A program made the translations under genes and the position numbers. A stretch of 53,366 nucleotides of DNA from CAZNFR01 sp964572225 (GTDB taxonomy: Bacteria; Bacteroidota; Bacteroidia; Bacteroidales; GCA-2748055): NCBI GenBank assembly GCA_964572225.1, contig CAZNFR010000017.1:1-53366 (forward strand), given 5' to 3'. Numbering within the stretch: the first letter of the stretch is position 1; each line of letters starts with the position of its first letter. The notes below the pieces were generated by a model, which saw nothing but the letters and a program-made list of their open reading frames with translations, searched no databases and was not told the DNA's origin. This document shows positions 8,633 to 16,553 of this stretch, in pieces.

Positions 8633-10396
8633 ATGTACAGGACACATACCTGCGGTGAACTCAGCCTTAAAGATCAGGGAAAAAGCGTAACCCTTAGCGG
8701 ATGGGTGCAAAAATCAAGGGACCTTGGAGGAATGACCTTTATTGATCTTCGCGACCGTTATGGAATTACCCAGCTGGTCTTTAACATGGATACCCGACCG
8801 GAGTTCTGTAAGGAAGCCCGCAGACTGGGCAGGGAATTTGTTATTCAGGCCACCGGAAGTGTCGAGGAAAGGAGCAACAAAAACCCGAACATTCCCACGG
8901 GAGAAATTGAGATTATGGTGGAAAAACTCGAGATCCTGAATCGATCGGATCTGCCCCCTTTCACTATTGAAACCCATACCGATGGCGGGGATGACCTGAG
9001 AATGAAATACCGTTACCTGGACCTCCGACGGGAAGTGGTAAGAAAAAACCTGGAGCTCAGGCATAAAATGACCCATGAGGTCAGATCTTACCTGAGCGAA
9101 CTGGATTTTTTGGAAGTGGAAACCCCGGTTCTGATCAAATCCACCCCTGAGGGAGCCCGGGATTTTATTGTTCCTTCCCGTATGAATCCCGGACAATTCT
9201 ACGCACTGCCACAGTCTCCCCAGACCTTTAAGCAGCTTTTGATGGTTTCGGGCTTCGATAAGTATTTCCAGATTGTGAAGTGCTTCAGGGATGAGGATCT
9301 GAGAGCGGACCGCCAGCCTGAGTTTACCCAGATCGACTGCGAAATGTCGTTCGTGGAAAGAGACGATGTGCTCGATGCTTTCGAAGGACTCACCAAACAT
9401 TTGTTTGCCTCGGTACTCGGGTATGAAATGAAGGAAAAGCTCCCCAGAATGCCCTTTACTACCGCAATGGAGAAATACGGAAGCGATAAACCCGATATCC
9501 GGTTCGGGATGGAAATTGAGGAACTCAGCGAAACGGTAAAAGGTAAGGGTTTTGTGGTTTTTGATCAATCGGAATATGCCGGAGGGATCAATGCACCGGG
9601 TTGTGCAGGATATTCCCGTAAAGAACTGGATGAACTTACGAAATGGGTGCAGAGGCCCCAGATCGGTGCCAAAGGATTGATCTATGTGAAATACAATGAA
9701 GACGGTAGTTTTAAATCGTCGGTCGACAAGTTTTTCGGTCCGGAGGATTTGCAGACCTGGGCTGAAAAACTAAATGCCAAACCCGGTGATCTGCTTCTGT
9801 TACTGGCCGGTAAGAAAAACGAAACCCTTAAGCAGCTCGGGGAACTCAGACTGGAGATGGGTTCGAGGCTGGATCTCCGGGACAGGAAAATCTTCAGGCC
9901 TTTATGGGTGGTTGATTTCCCCCTGCTGGAATGGGATGAAGAAACCTCCCGGTTCTATGCCATGCATCATCCCTTTACCTCTCCGGTTAAGGAGGATATC
10001 CCGCTTTTGGACAGCGATCCCGGCTCGGTAAGGGCCATTGCATACGATCTGGTGATCAACGGAGTGGAGATCGGAGGCGGCTCGATCAGGATCCATGATG
10101 AAAATCTTCAGGCGAAAATGTTCAAGGTACTGGGCTTCACCGATGAGGAAGCCCGGGCACAATTTGGATTCCTTATGAATGCTTTTAAATACGGTGCACC
10201 TCCACATGGGGGGATCGCCTTCGGACTCGACCGTTGGGTTTCTTTATTCGCCGGACTCGATTCCATCCGGGATGTGATCGCTTTTCCCAAAAATAACGCC
10301 GGAAGGGACGTAATGATCGATTCCCCTTCACCAGTAGATCCTTCTCAACTGGATGAACTGGGACTCCAAAAGACCGAAAAAAAGAAAGAGGAATAG
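8633..10396 (+). CDS. aspS: Aspartyl-tRNA synthetase
   Basis: Class II synthetase charging tRNA-Asp. The upstream frame is open to 8540, but ATG 8633 gives MYRTHTCGEL, the standard bacterial N-terminus, and 587 residues, the bacterial length. Domains: OB-fold anticodon binding (about 1-105, with VTLSGWVQKSRDLGG), motif 1 around residue 145, motif 2 with FRDEDLRADRQPEF (about 220), a GAD insertion (about 290-410), and motif 3 with GIAFGLDRWVSL (about 530). Asn/Asp discrimination cannot be judged from the sequence alone. Divergent from tadA. Confidence 0.96.
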   Translation: MYRTHTCGELSLKDQGKSVTLSGWVQKSRDLGGMTFIDLRDRYGITQLVFNMDTRPEFCKEARRLGREFVIQATGSVEERSNKNPNIPTGEIEIMVEKLEILNRSDLPPFTIETHTDGGDDLRMKYRYLDLRREVVRKNLELRHKMTHEVRSYLSELDFLEVETPVLIKSTPEGARDFIVPSRMNPGQFYALPQSPQTFKQLLMVSGFDKYFQIVKCFRDEDLRADRQPEFTQIDCEMSFVERDDVLDAFEGLTKHLFASVLGYEMKEKLPRMPFTTAMEKYGSDKPDIRFGMEIEELSETVKGKGFVVFDQSEYAGGINAPGCAGYSRKELDELTKWVQRPQIGAKGLIYVKYNEDGSFKSSVDKFFGPEDLQTWAEKLNAKPGDLLLLLAGKKNETLKQLGELRLEMGSRLDLRDRKIFRPLWVVDFPLLEWDEETSRFYAMHHPFTSPVKEDIPLLDSDPGSVRAIAYDLVINGVEIGGGSIRIHDENLQAKMFKVLGFTDEEARAQFGFLMNAFKYGAPPHGGIAFGLDRWVSLFAGLDSIRDVIAFPKNNAGRDVMIDSPSPVDPSQLDELGLQKTEKKKEE

Positions 10397-10479
10397 ACTT
10401 TCCTGAAACCGTTCTTTCTGAAATACGTATCTGTGACTTAGTTGAACCATTCCAATTCATCACTAAAACTCAGATACGC

Positions 10480-11049
10480 ATGAAAAAGATCACACTGACC
10501 ATTCTTGCCATCTTCCTTCTGGGCTCCCTGGTTTCCCATGCACAGGTTAAAAGCAACCTTATTAAAACCAGCCTGAGTGCTCCTCTCTTTCGCACCTACG
10601 TGTTGGCCTATGAGAGAGTCCTGAACCCCGATATGGGTCTTCAGCTCGGATTTTATTATCTCGATTGGAAGGTAAGCGGTACCGGACTCGGCGGATTCGC
10701 CATTACACCTGAATTTCGCTATTACCTTTCGGAGACCCGCGAAGCTCCCAACGGCGCCTTCATAGCACCCTTCCTCAGATATCACAGCTACAATGGTGAA
10801 TCGGCCGATCTCGACCCCATGGATCCCGACTATGCAAAAGCATCTATTACCATCTTTGGAGGCGGACTCCTGGTAGGAGCTCAACGGGTATTCAAGGATG
10901 TAATCAGCCTTAGTGCTTTTATAGGCCCTTCCTATAGTACTGCAAACATTGATTATGAAGATAATGTAAACGATGTGGATTTGGACTTCGGTACCTTCAA
11001 TGGAGGATTCTCGGTAAGGGCAGGGATTAATATCGGGGTGGCCTTTTGA
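10480..11049 (+). CDS. Small outer-membrane beta-barrel protein
   Basis: A 189-residue protein with a clear signal peptide (about residues 1-21, ending SHAQ). The mature part is an alternating amphipathic beta pattern with aromatic girdle residues and a final strand ending AGINIGVAF, typical of an 8-10-stranded outer-membrane barrel. The opening (SLSAPLFRTYVLAYERVL) is like DUF3575/OmpW-sized Bacteroidota barrels. Function is unknown. It lies 83 bp after aspS, and a strong intrinsic terminator begins 50 nt after its stop, inside the convergent rnhB gene. Confidence 0.82.
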   Translation: MKKITLTILAIFLLGSLVSHAQVKSNLIKTSLSAPLFRTYVLAYERVLNPDMGLQLGFYYLDWKVSGTGLGGFAITPEFRYYLSETREAPNGAFIAPFLRYHSYNGESADLDPMDPDYAKASITIFGGGLLVGAQRVFKDVISLSAFIGPSYSTANIDYEDNVNDVDLDFGTFNGGFSVRAGINIGVAF

Positions 11050-11052
11050 TTT

Positions 11053-11655
11053 TTACCCTAAAGGAAGCTCTGTTTGGGTGTTCAGCAACTGAAAAGATTT
11101 TCGGTGCCATTCGCTGGCACCGAATTTTTTTATGCCTTCACGATGGGCTGGGGTAGGATAACCCTTATTTCTATCCCATTGATAATGGGGTAATTCCCGA
11201 TGAAGTTCATCCATGAATTCATCCCTGAAGGTTTTTGCCAAAATCGAAGCAGCTGCGATCGAAAAAAAGGTACCATCCCCTTTTACTATGCAGTGATGAT
11301 TGATCCCCTGGAAAGGCAAAAAGCGGTTTCCGTCAACAATAAGGTGTGCAGGTCTGATATTCAATTGTTCGATGGCTCTGTGCATGGCCAGCCATGAAGC
11401 TCTGAGGATATTCATGGAATCAATTTCCTCTACACTGGCAGAAGCAACCGACCAGGAGAGGGCAGATTCCAGAATTTCGGTTTTCAGTTCCTGCCTTTTC
11501 GCAGCACTGAGTTGTTTTGAGTCGTTCAGAAAAGGGTGGTCAAAACCTGGAGGTAAAATCACGGCAGCCGCATAAACAGGGCCGGCCAGGCATCCTCTTC
11601 CTGCTTCATCACATCCTGCCTCGATTACCCCGGCAGTGTGAAACGGCTTAAGCAT
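11053..11655 (-). CDS. rnhB: Ribonuclease HII
   Basis: Removes ribonucleotides from DNA-RNA hybrids. The 200-residue protein begins at ATG 11655, giving a short lead-in to AGCDEAGRGCLAGP, where Asp16 and Glu17 are the first acidic pair. LIVDGNRF carries a further catalytic aspartate in mid-protein, and NKGYPTPAHREGIKKFG is the family's C-terminal signature. The longer open frame (to 11892) only reads through the glycosyltransferase and is rejected. The start overlaps the glycosyltransferase stop by 8 nt, so translation may be coupled. The end of the gene hosts a terminator that acts on the opposite strand. Confidence 0.95.
   Translation of the reverse strand: MLKPFHTAGVIEAGCDEAGRGCLAGPVYAAAVILPPGFDHPFLNDSKQLSAAKRQELKTEILESALSWSVASASVEEIDSMNILRASWLAMHRAIEQLNIRPAHLIVDGNRFLPFQGINHHCIVKGDGTFFSIAAASILAKTFRDEFMDELHRELPHYQWDRNKGYPTPAHREGIKKFGASEWHRKSFQLLNTQTELPLG
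11100..11131 (+). terminator. Intrinsic terminator of the barrel gene, inside rnhB
   Basis: A perfect 10-bp stem (TTCGGTGCCA / TGGCACCGAA) with a 5-nt TTCGC loop is followed by seven Ts on the plus strand. It lies 50 nt after the 11049 stop and wholly within the convergent rnhB coding region, where it encodes part of the conserved C-terminal segment. Confidence 0.85.
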
Positions 11656-12781
11656 GATTATTTCCGGCTTTTTGAATGGCTTCCCAGAGGTTTTCGGCAG
11701 TCTGGTCCCAGGAGAATTTTTTCGCCCTTTGTAACCCCTTTTTCCTAAGGTTCTTTTGAAGCTCTTCATCACCCGAGAGTTCCAGCATAGCCCGGGCAAT
11801 ATCTCCCGGAAGGTCCGGATCACAGTATAGAACGGCATCTTCCCCCACCTCCGGAAGGCTGGTGGCCCGGGAAGCGATGGCGGGAACCCCACATTTCATG
11901 GCCTCCAGCAGAGGAATACCAAATCCTTCGTAAAAGGGCACAAAGGTAAGGGCAGAGGCAGCCCCGAGAGTACGGTGAAGATCCTGTGGATTGAGACGGC
12001 CGGTAAAAATCACCTCATCCCTGAATTTCATTTTCGAGTATGCCTGTTCGATCTCGCGGGTACGGAACATTTTTTCCCCAACGATCACCAGCCTGTATTC
12101 CAGAGGGGACATTTTCCGGAAAATCTCGAAGGCTCTCAGAAGGTTTGCCACGTTTTTCCTGGGGTGAAGGGTGCCGATGAAAATAAAATATGGCAATCCC
12201 CCGGTAAGGCTTTCCCTTACCTGGGTAATCTCCTCTTTTTTAAGCGGTTTGTAATCATCGTTAGCTCCGTTGTAGAGCACTTTCAGTTTTGTTTTTCCGA
12301 CCCCGTAATGATCGGCAATATCCTCGGCCGAAAACTGGGAAACGGTTCCGACCAGTTTGGCTTTCCTTGCAAATCGGGGAAAGAAGAAATTATAGTAATT
12401 GCGTGTGAAAAAGGGGAGATCGGCAGGCCGGTGTAGAAAATTGATATCGTGTATTACCGGAACACAGGGAACAGGCGTCCTGAGAGGTATGTAACCGTCG
12501 GGACTGAGAAACACGTCGGCCTTGTGTTTCCTGAGAAGCCCGGGGACAATCCATTCGAACCACAGGTACCAGAGAAAAGGATGACGTGCGGGCGGACCCT
12601 GAACTACCGGGGTAATATTATCGGCAAAGATAAATTCCTCTTCGAAGGGACGGTCAAAGAAAAACAGGAACTCGTGATCCGGGTGGTTGCAGGTAATCCT
12701 TTTCAGGGTTTCATAACTGAACCAGCCTATCCCGTCTAATCTGTCCTTAAGCAATAAGCGGGTATTAACAGCAATTCTCAT
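11648..12781 (-). CDS. GT4-type glycosyltransferase
   Basis: A 377-residue GT-B fold glycosyltransferase, probably adding a sugar from a nucleotide donor to a surface polysaccharide or lipid. The N-terminal acceptor half begins MRIAVNTRLLLKDRLDGIGWF. The C-terminal donor half has FIGTLHPRKNVANLLRAF (about residue 205), a RLVIVGEK strand, and the E-x7-E-type nucleotide-binding signature in FVPFYEGFGIPLLEAMKCG (about 290). Sugar and acceptor cannot be deduced. It is divergent from the flippase gene across 90 bp, which supports a shared role in surface glycan export, and its stop overlaps the rnhB start. Confidence 0.88.
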   Translation of the reverse strand: MRIAVNTRLLLKDRLDGIGWFSYETLKRITCNHPDHEFLFFFDRPFEEEFIFADNITPVVQGPPARHPFLWYLWFEWIVPGLLRKHKADVFLSPDGYIPLRTPVPCVPVIHDINFLHRPADLPFFTRNYYNFFFPRFARKAKLVGTVSQFSAEDIADHYGVGKTKLKVLYNGANDDYKPLKKEEITQVRESLTGGLPYFIFIGTLHPRKNVANLLRAFEIFRKMSPLEYRLVIVGEKMFRTREIEQAYSKMKFRDEVIFTGRLNPQDLHRTLGAASALTFVPFYEGFGIPLLEAMKCGVPAIASRATSLPEVGEDAVLYCDPDLPGDIARAMLELSGDEELQKNLRKKGLQRAKKFSWDQTAENLWEAIQKAGNNHA

Positions 12782-12871
12782 GAGCCTTTTCGGGGATTTT
12801 GGTTCTAAAGATACAACCTTTAGGGTTAGAAATTAAAATATCCTTACTTTAGTAGGCCAAAAATCCCCGAC

Positions 12872-14323
12872 TTGAAAAGAAAGTTTGTTACCAACCTGAT
12901 CCTTCTGCTCTTCCTGAATTTCCTGGTAAAAACCTTTTGGATGTTCGGGATTGACCGGACTGTCCAGAATCTGACCGGTGCAGAAGAATACGGTTTGTAT
13001 TTTTCCCTTTTGAGTCTGAGTATTTTGCTCAATATCCTTCTGGATGCCGGGATTAACAATTACAATAACCGGAGCATTGCGCAAAATCCGGATGAACTGA
13101 AATCTCAGGTGGAGAGGATCATCCCTCTTAAATTCGGGCTTGCCGCGATCTATGGGATCATAGTTTTACTATCGGGCTGGATCCTTGGTTATTCCCCACG
13201 TCAGTTCAGCATTCTCTGGGTTCTGATCCTCAACCAGTTTCTGCTATCGCTGGTGCTGTATCTGCGTACCAATATCAGCGGACTTCACCTCTTTCGCACC
13301 GACAGTTTCCTTTCTGTACTGGACCGTTTTGTGGTTATTCTTATTTGCGGAACTCTGTTGTGGGTCCGTTCATCGGGTGAACCCTTCCGCATTGAATGGC
13401 TGGTTTATGCCCAAACGGCGGGTTACCTGGTATCGGCCTTCGTGGTTTTTCTTATCCTTCTGCGGAAGACCGGTGCGTTAAACTTCCATTTTAGCCTTAA
13501 GAGTTCCCGAAAGATCCTTGGTCAGACCTATCCTTTTGCCATTCTTATCCTGCTGATGTCCTTTTTCAACCGATTTGATTCGGTTTTGCTGGAAAGGATG
13601 CTGGTTGACGGCAAAACACAGGCAGGCATTTATGCCCAAAGCTTTCGCATCCTGGATGCGGTAAATATGTTTGCTGTACTGTTCGCCGGAATGCTCCTTC
13701 CCATTTTTTCAAGGATGCTAAAGAAAGGTGAGAATGTAGGTGAGATGGTGAGACTTTCCTTCTCCCTGATCATTCTGCCGGGACTCACCCTCGGGGTCCT
13801 TTCCTGGTTTTATAATCAGGAGATCATTGACTTGTTGTATGTGGAGCACATCGAATTTTCTGCCAGGGTATACCAGATCCTGATCCTCGGATTTGTTTTT
13901 ATCTCCACCTCGTATATTTACGGAACCCTTCTTACCGCAAACGGAAGCCTGAAACAACTGAATATCCTTGCCCTGGTAACGGTACTGCTGAACCTCGGAC
14001 TCAATCTCATTCTTATTCCCAGGTTCAAGGCCCTGGGTTCGGCATGGGCGAGCCTGATCTCCCAGGGATTCTTTGCCCTGGCCCAGGCAGTCCTGTCTTT
14101 AAACATGTTAAAATTGAAGGTAAACCTTTCCATCCTTTTTCGACTCACCGGGTTTGTAGGCTTACTTACCCTGGCCGGCTGGCTGGTAAACAAAAACGTC
14201 GAAGACTGGCTTACGGGATTTGCATTGCTTTGCGGACTGGCGGTGGTTTTGACCGGATTGCTGAAAATCATCACCCCTTCAGAGATTGTAAAGATCATCC
14301 AAAACCGGACGGATGAAAACTGA
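12872..14323 (+). CDS. Wzx-like oligosaccharide flippase
   Basis: A 483-residue integral membrane protein with about 12-14 hydrophobic segments and the spacing of the MOP/MATE polysaccharide exporter superfamily: an N-terminal FxxxLVKTFWMFGIDRTVQ segment, an EEYGLYF motif between the first two helices, and charged loops around residues 75 and 240-250. It probably flips lipid-linked oligosaccharide across the inner membrane. The start is a TTG at 12872; no upstream ATG exists in frame and later Met starts would cut the first helix. It is divergent from the glycosyltransferase. No Wzy or other assembly gene is adjacent, so the substrate is unknown. Confidence 0.85.
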   Translation: MKRKFVTNLILLLFLNFLVKTFWMFGIDRTVQNLTGAEEYGLYFSLLSLSILLNILLDAGINNYNNRSIAQNPDELKSQVERIIPLKFGLAAIYGIIVLLSGWILGYSPRQFSILWVLILNQFLLSLVLYLRTNISGLHLFRTDSFLSVLDRFVVILICGTLLWVRSSGEPFRIEWLVYAQTAGYLVSAFVVFLILLRKTGALNFHFSLKSSRKILGQTYPFAILILLMSFFNRFDSVLLERMLVDGKTQAGIYAQSFRILDAVNMFAVLFAGMLLPIFSRMLKKGENVGEMVRLSFSLIILPGLTLGVLSWFYNQEIIDLLYVEHIEFSARVYQILILGFVFISTSYIYGTLLTANGSLKQLNILALVTVLLNLGLNLILIPRFKALGSAWASLISQGFFALAQAVLSLNMLKLKVNLSILFRLTGFVGLLTLAGWLVNKNVEDWLTGFALLCGLAVVLTGLLKIITPSEIVKIIQNRTDEN

Positions 14324-14433
14324 GACCCTTCCGCAGAAAAAATATTCTGTTTATATCTTGTTAATTCTTTAGCTCAGATAATTCAAGCCTTTGCGGACAT
14401 ATTCCCTATTTTAGCCTAAACAATTTTTCACGG

Positions 14434-14664
14434 ATGGTGAGAAACAAAAAAGCGAGGGAAAAAGATCTTCTGAGAAAAAACCGGCATGCTATCCTATTCA
14501 ATAACAGGGAGTTAAAAGCTATTGAAGCCTATTGCCGCAAGTATAAGGTCGACAATAAATCCAAGTTTATGAGGGAGACCATCCTTACGGAGGTTTTGAA
14601 AAGATTCGATGAAGACTATCCCAGCTTATTTGAATTTGAGAAACCCAACCTTTTTACCCGCTGA
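14434..14664 (+). CDS. Small ribbon-helix-helix-like protein
   Basis: A 76-residue basic protein. After a lysine/arginine-rich N-terminus (residues 1-17), the stretch RHAILFNNRELKAIEAYCR reads as a beta strand plus helix, then DNKSKFMRETILTEVL as a second helix, the order of a ribbon-helix-helix DNA-binding fold. The C-terminus is acidic and aromatic. The family is not recognised with certainty. It is the upstream neighbour of the siaC-like gene on the same strand, 63 nt away, but the latter has its own -7 box. Confidence 0.65.
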   Translation: MVRNKKAREKDLLRKNRHAILFNNRELKAIEAYCRKYKVDNKSKFMRETILTEVLKRFDEDYPSLFEFEKPNLFTR

Positions 14665-14701
14665 TTCGCTTTCTCAATTCGCTTTCTATTCCATTTTTAG
14701 T

Positions 14702-14709
14702 TATCTTTG
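14702..14709 (+). promoter_or_regulatory. Promoter -7 box (TATCTTTG) for the siaC-like gene
   Basis: An exact TAnnTTTG match 19 nt before ATG 14728. The upstream spacer is T-rich without a clean TTTG. Confidence 0.55.
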
Positions 14710-14727
14710 CCCTGAAATATTGTGAAT

Positions 14728-15090
14728 ATGCATATCGAAGGGACCAAAACCACACCAAGTGTTTATATATCAGAGGGCGTCTTTGAAGTAAAAGGCCGTT
14801 CCATCCCTGAGGATTCCTTTGAATTTTACTCTCCCCTGCTTCGTGAAGCACAGCGCTATATGGAGAATCCCGGTGAAAGGACAGAACTGCGCTTTCATCT
14901 GGAATATATCAACAGTGGCTCCAAGAAATACATCACCAATTACCTGGCCAAATTCAATGAATTTTATCTTGAAGGCCATGATGTTGCCATATTCTGGCAC
15001 TTTGATTACGATGATGAATCCATGCAGGAGCTGGGGAACGATCTTCGCTCGATGATTCAGATCCCTTTCCATATTATTGAAGTTAAGTAA
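14728..15090 (+). CDS. SiaC-family regulatory phosphoprotein (DUF1987)
   Basis: A 120-residue protein matching the SiaC/DUF1987 family by its opening (TKTTPSVYISEGVFEVKGRS) and the segments PEDSFEFYSPLL and LEYINSGSKKYI. In Pseudomonas SiaC is phosphorylated and dephosphorylated by the SiaB kinase and SiaA phosphatase, and controls a diguanylate cyclase in biofilm formation; the phosphosite lies in the region equivalent to NSGSKKY here (inference). No siaA, siaB or diguanylate cyclase gene is adjacent, so this copy is an orphan in the window. A GTG two codons upstream is possible, but the ATG is better placed after the promoter. Confidence 0.85.
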   Translation: MHIEGTKTTPSVYISEGVFEVKGRSIPEDSFEFYSPLLREAQRYMENPGERTELRFHLEYINSGSKKYITNYLAKFNEFYLEGHDVAIFWHFDYDDESMQELGNDLRSMIQIPFHIIEVK

Positions 15091-15212
15091 ACTCAGTATT
15101 TCTTCATTGTTAATTACCCTCAGGAACTTAATCATAATTTAACCTTATCCTAAAGAAGGTGTCTTACCCTTTTCTTAAACTTGATCGCGAATACCGTAAC
15201 CTTGGATTCCTG

Positions 15213-16553
15213 ATGAAGAATTCTGCAAGATATTCGCTGGTAGTCATTCTGTTATTCGGACTCACCTCTTTCCGTGGGGATGAAACCCTTGTATTCCCTG
15301 ATGAATTCCCCTCCTTTCCCGATTTTGAATTTATGGTTTTCAGTGATCCCCACTATTACAGTCAGTCGCTCGGTACCACCGGTAAGGCATTTGAGGATTA
15401 TCTGGACAGGGACCGGAAATTATTAAAGGAAAGTGAGGAGATTCTGGAGAGTGCCCTTGCGAAATGCATGGACTTTCATGGGGATTTTGTGTTGGTTCCC
15501 GGCGACCTCACCAAAGACGGTTGTTTGGAGAGTCATCTTGGGATTGCCCAAAAGCTAAGGGAAATTGAAGCTTCCGGAAAAAAGGTGTATGTGGTTCCGG
15601 GAAACCACGATATAAGTAATCCTGAATCCTTTGCCTACCGCGATAGTATTACCGTGAAAACCGACAATGTATCTCCGGAAGAATTCCTTTCCATTTATCA
15701 TGATTTCGGATACGGTGAGGCTGTTTACCGGGACCCATCTTCCCTGAGTTTCGTGGCCGAGCCGGTTCAGGGCCTGTGGCTGTTGGGCATTGATGCCTGC
15801 CGGTATGAGGAAAACGGGGAATTGGGCCATCCCGTTACCGGAGGCAGGATACGGAAATCCACCCTCGAATGGGTCAATGACAGGCTTGAGGAAGCCGGCG
15901 ATTCGGGGAAGTCGGTCATAGGGTTCATGCATCATGGCATTCTGGAACATTACAAGAGGCAGAAAAAATTTTTTAGCGATTATGTGATCGACGATTATCG
16001 AAAGATCTCTGCCCTTTTTGCTACCGGCGGTATGAAACTGGTTTTCACCGGCCACTATCATGCACAGGATATCAGCGGTTTTACCGGTAAGGACGGAAAT
16101 TTTCTGTTTGATATTCAAACCGGGTCTCTGGTAACTTATCCCTGTCCGCTCCGGATGGTTACCATCCAAAATAATGTTGCCGATATCCGTACCCAAACCA
16201 TAGACCGTATTGAGAGTCACCCAGATAAATTCCCTGAATTTTCCCGACAGTTTGTCTGGTCGGGAATTGAAGGAATCGCCCGGGAAACCCTCATTGGGTT
16301 CAAGCTGGAGGAAAGTGAGGCAGCTCTGTTATCCGGACAGGTGGCCAATGCCTTCCTGGCACATTATAAAGGAGATGAATCTCCCGTAGCCGATCCTCTG
16401 GATCTTACGGGCGTAAGTTTGAAGGGCAGATTTTACATCGGGTTCAAGAAGCGATTGATAACCAGTCTTTGGAATGATCTTCCGCCGGCCGACAACAACC
16501 TCAGGATTGATCTCAGGACAGGGACTCCGGTTTTAGTGGAAGAATCAGACTAA
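15213..16553 (+). CDS. Secreted calcineurin-like metallophosphoesterase
   Basis: A 446-residue dinuclear-metal phosphoesterase. The motifs are all present: FSDPHY (about residue 45), PGDLTKDG (about 95), PGNHDI (about 130), MHHGILEHY (about 240) and FTGHYHAQD (about 280), giving the D-x-H, G-D-x-x, G-N-H-D, H and G-H-x-H ligand set. The preferred start, ATG 15213, produces a signal-like N-terminus (about residues 1-22); an upstream GTG frame only adds 18 unlikely residues. It is probably periplasmic or cell-surface; the substrate is unknown. The final 41 bp overlap the 3' end of the convergent histidine kinase. Confidence 0.87.
   Translation: MKNSARYSLVVILLFGLTSFRGDETLVFPDEFPSFPDFEFMVFSDPHYYSQSLGTTGKAFEDYLDRDRKLLKESEEILESALAKCMDFHGDFVLVPGDLTKDGCLESHLGIAQKLREIEASGKKVYVVPGNHDISNPESFAYRDSITVKTDNVSPEEFLSIYHDFGYGEAVYRDPSSLSFVAEPVQGLWLLGIDACRYEENGELGHPVTGGRIRKSTLEWVNDRLEEAGDSGKSVIGFMHHGILEHYKRQKKFFSDYVIDDYRKISALFATGGMKLVFTGHYHAQDISGFTGKDGNFLFDIQTGSLVTYPCPLRMVTIQNNVADIRTQTIDRIESHPDKFPEFSRQFVWSGIEGIARETLIGFKLEESEAALLSGQVANAFLAHYKGDESPVADPLDLTGVSLKGRFYIGFKKRLITSLWNDLPPADNNLRIDLRTGTPVLVEESD

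Noticed and set aside
8714..9568. A 284-codon open frame antisense to aspS
   Set aside because: The aspS reading is beyond doubt; the reverse frame is a by-product of codon bias.
11656..11892. N-terminal extension of rnhB
   Set aside because: It only reads through the end of the glycosyltransferase gene in another frame, and the family starts just before the DEAGRG motif.
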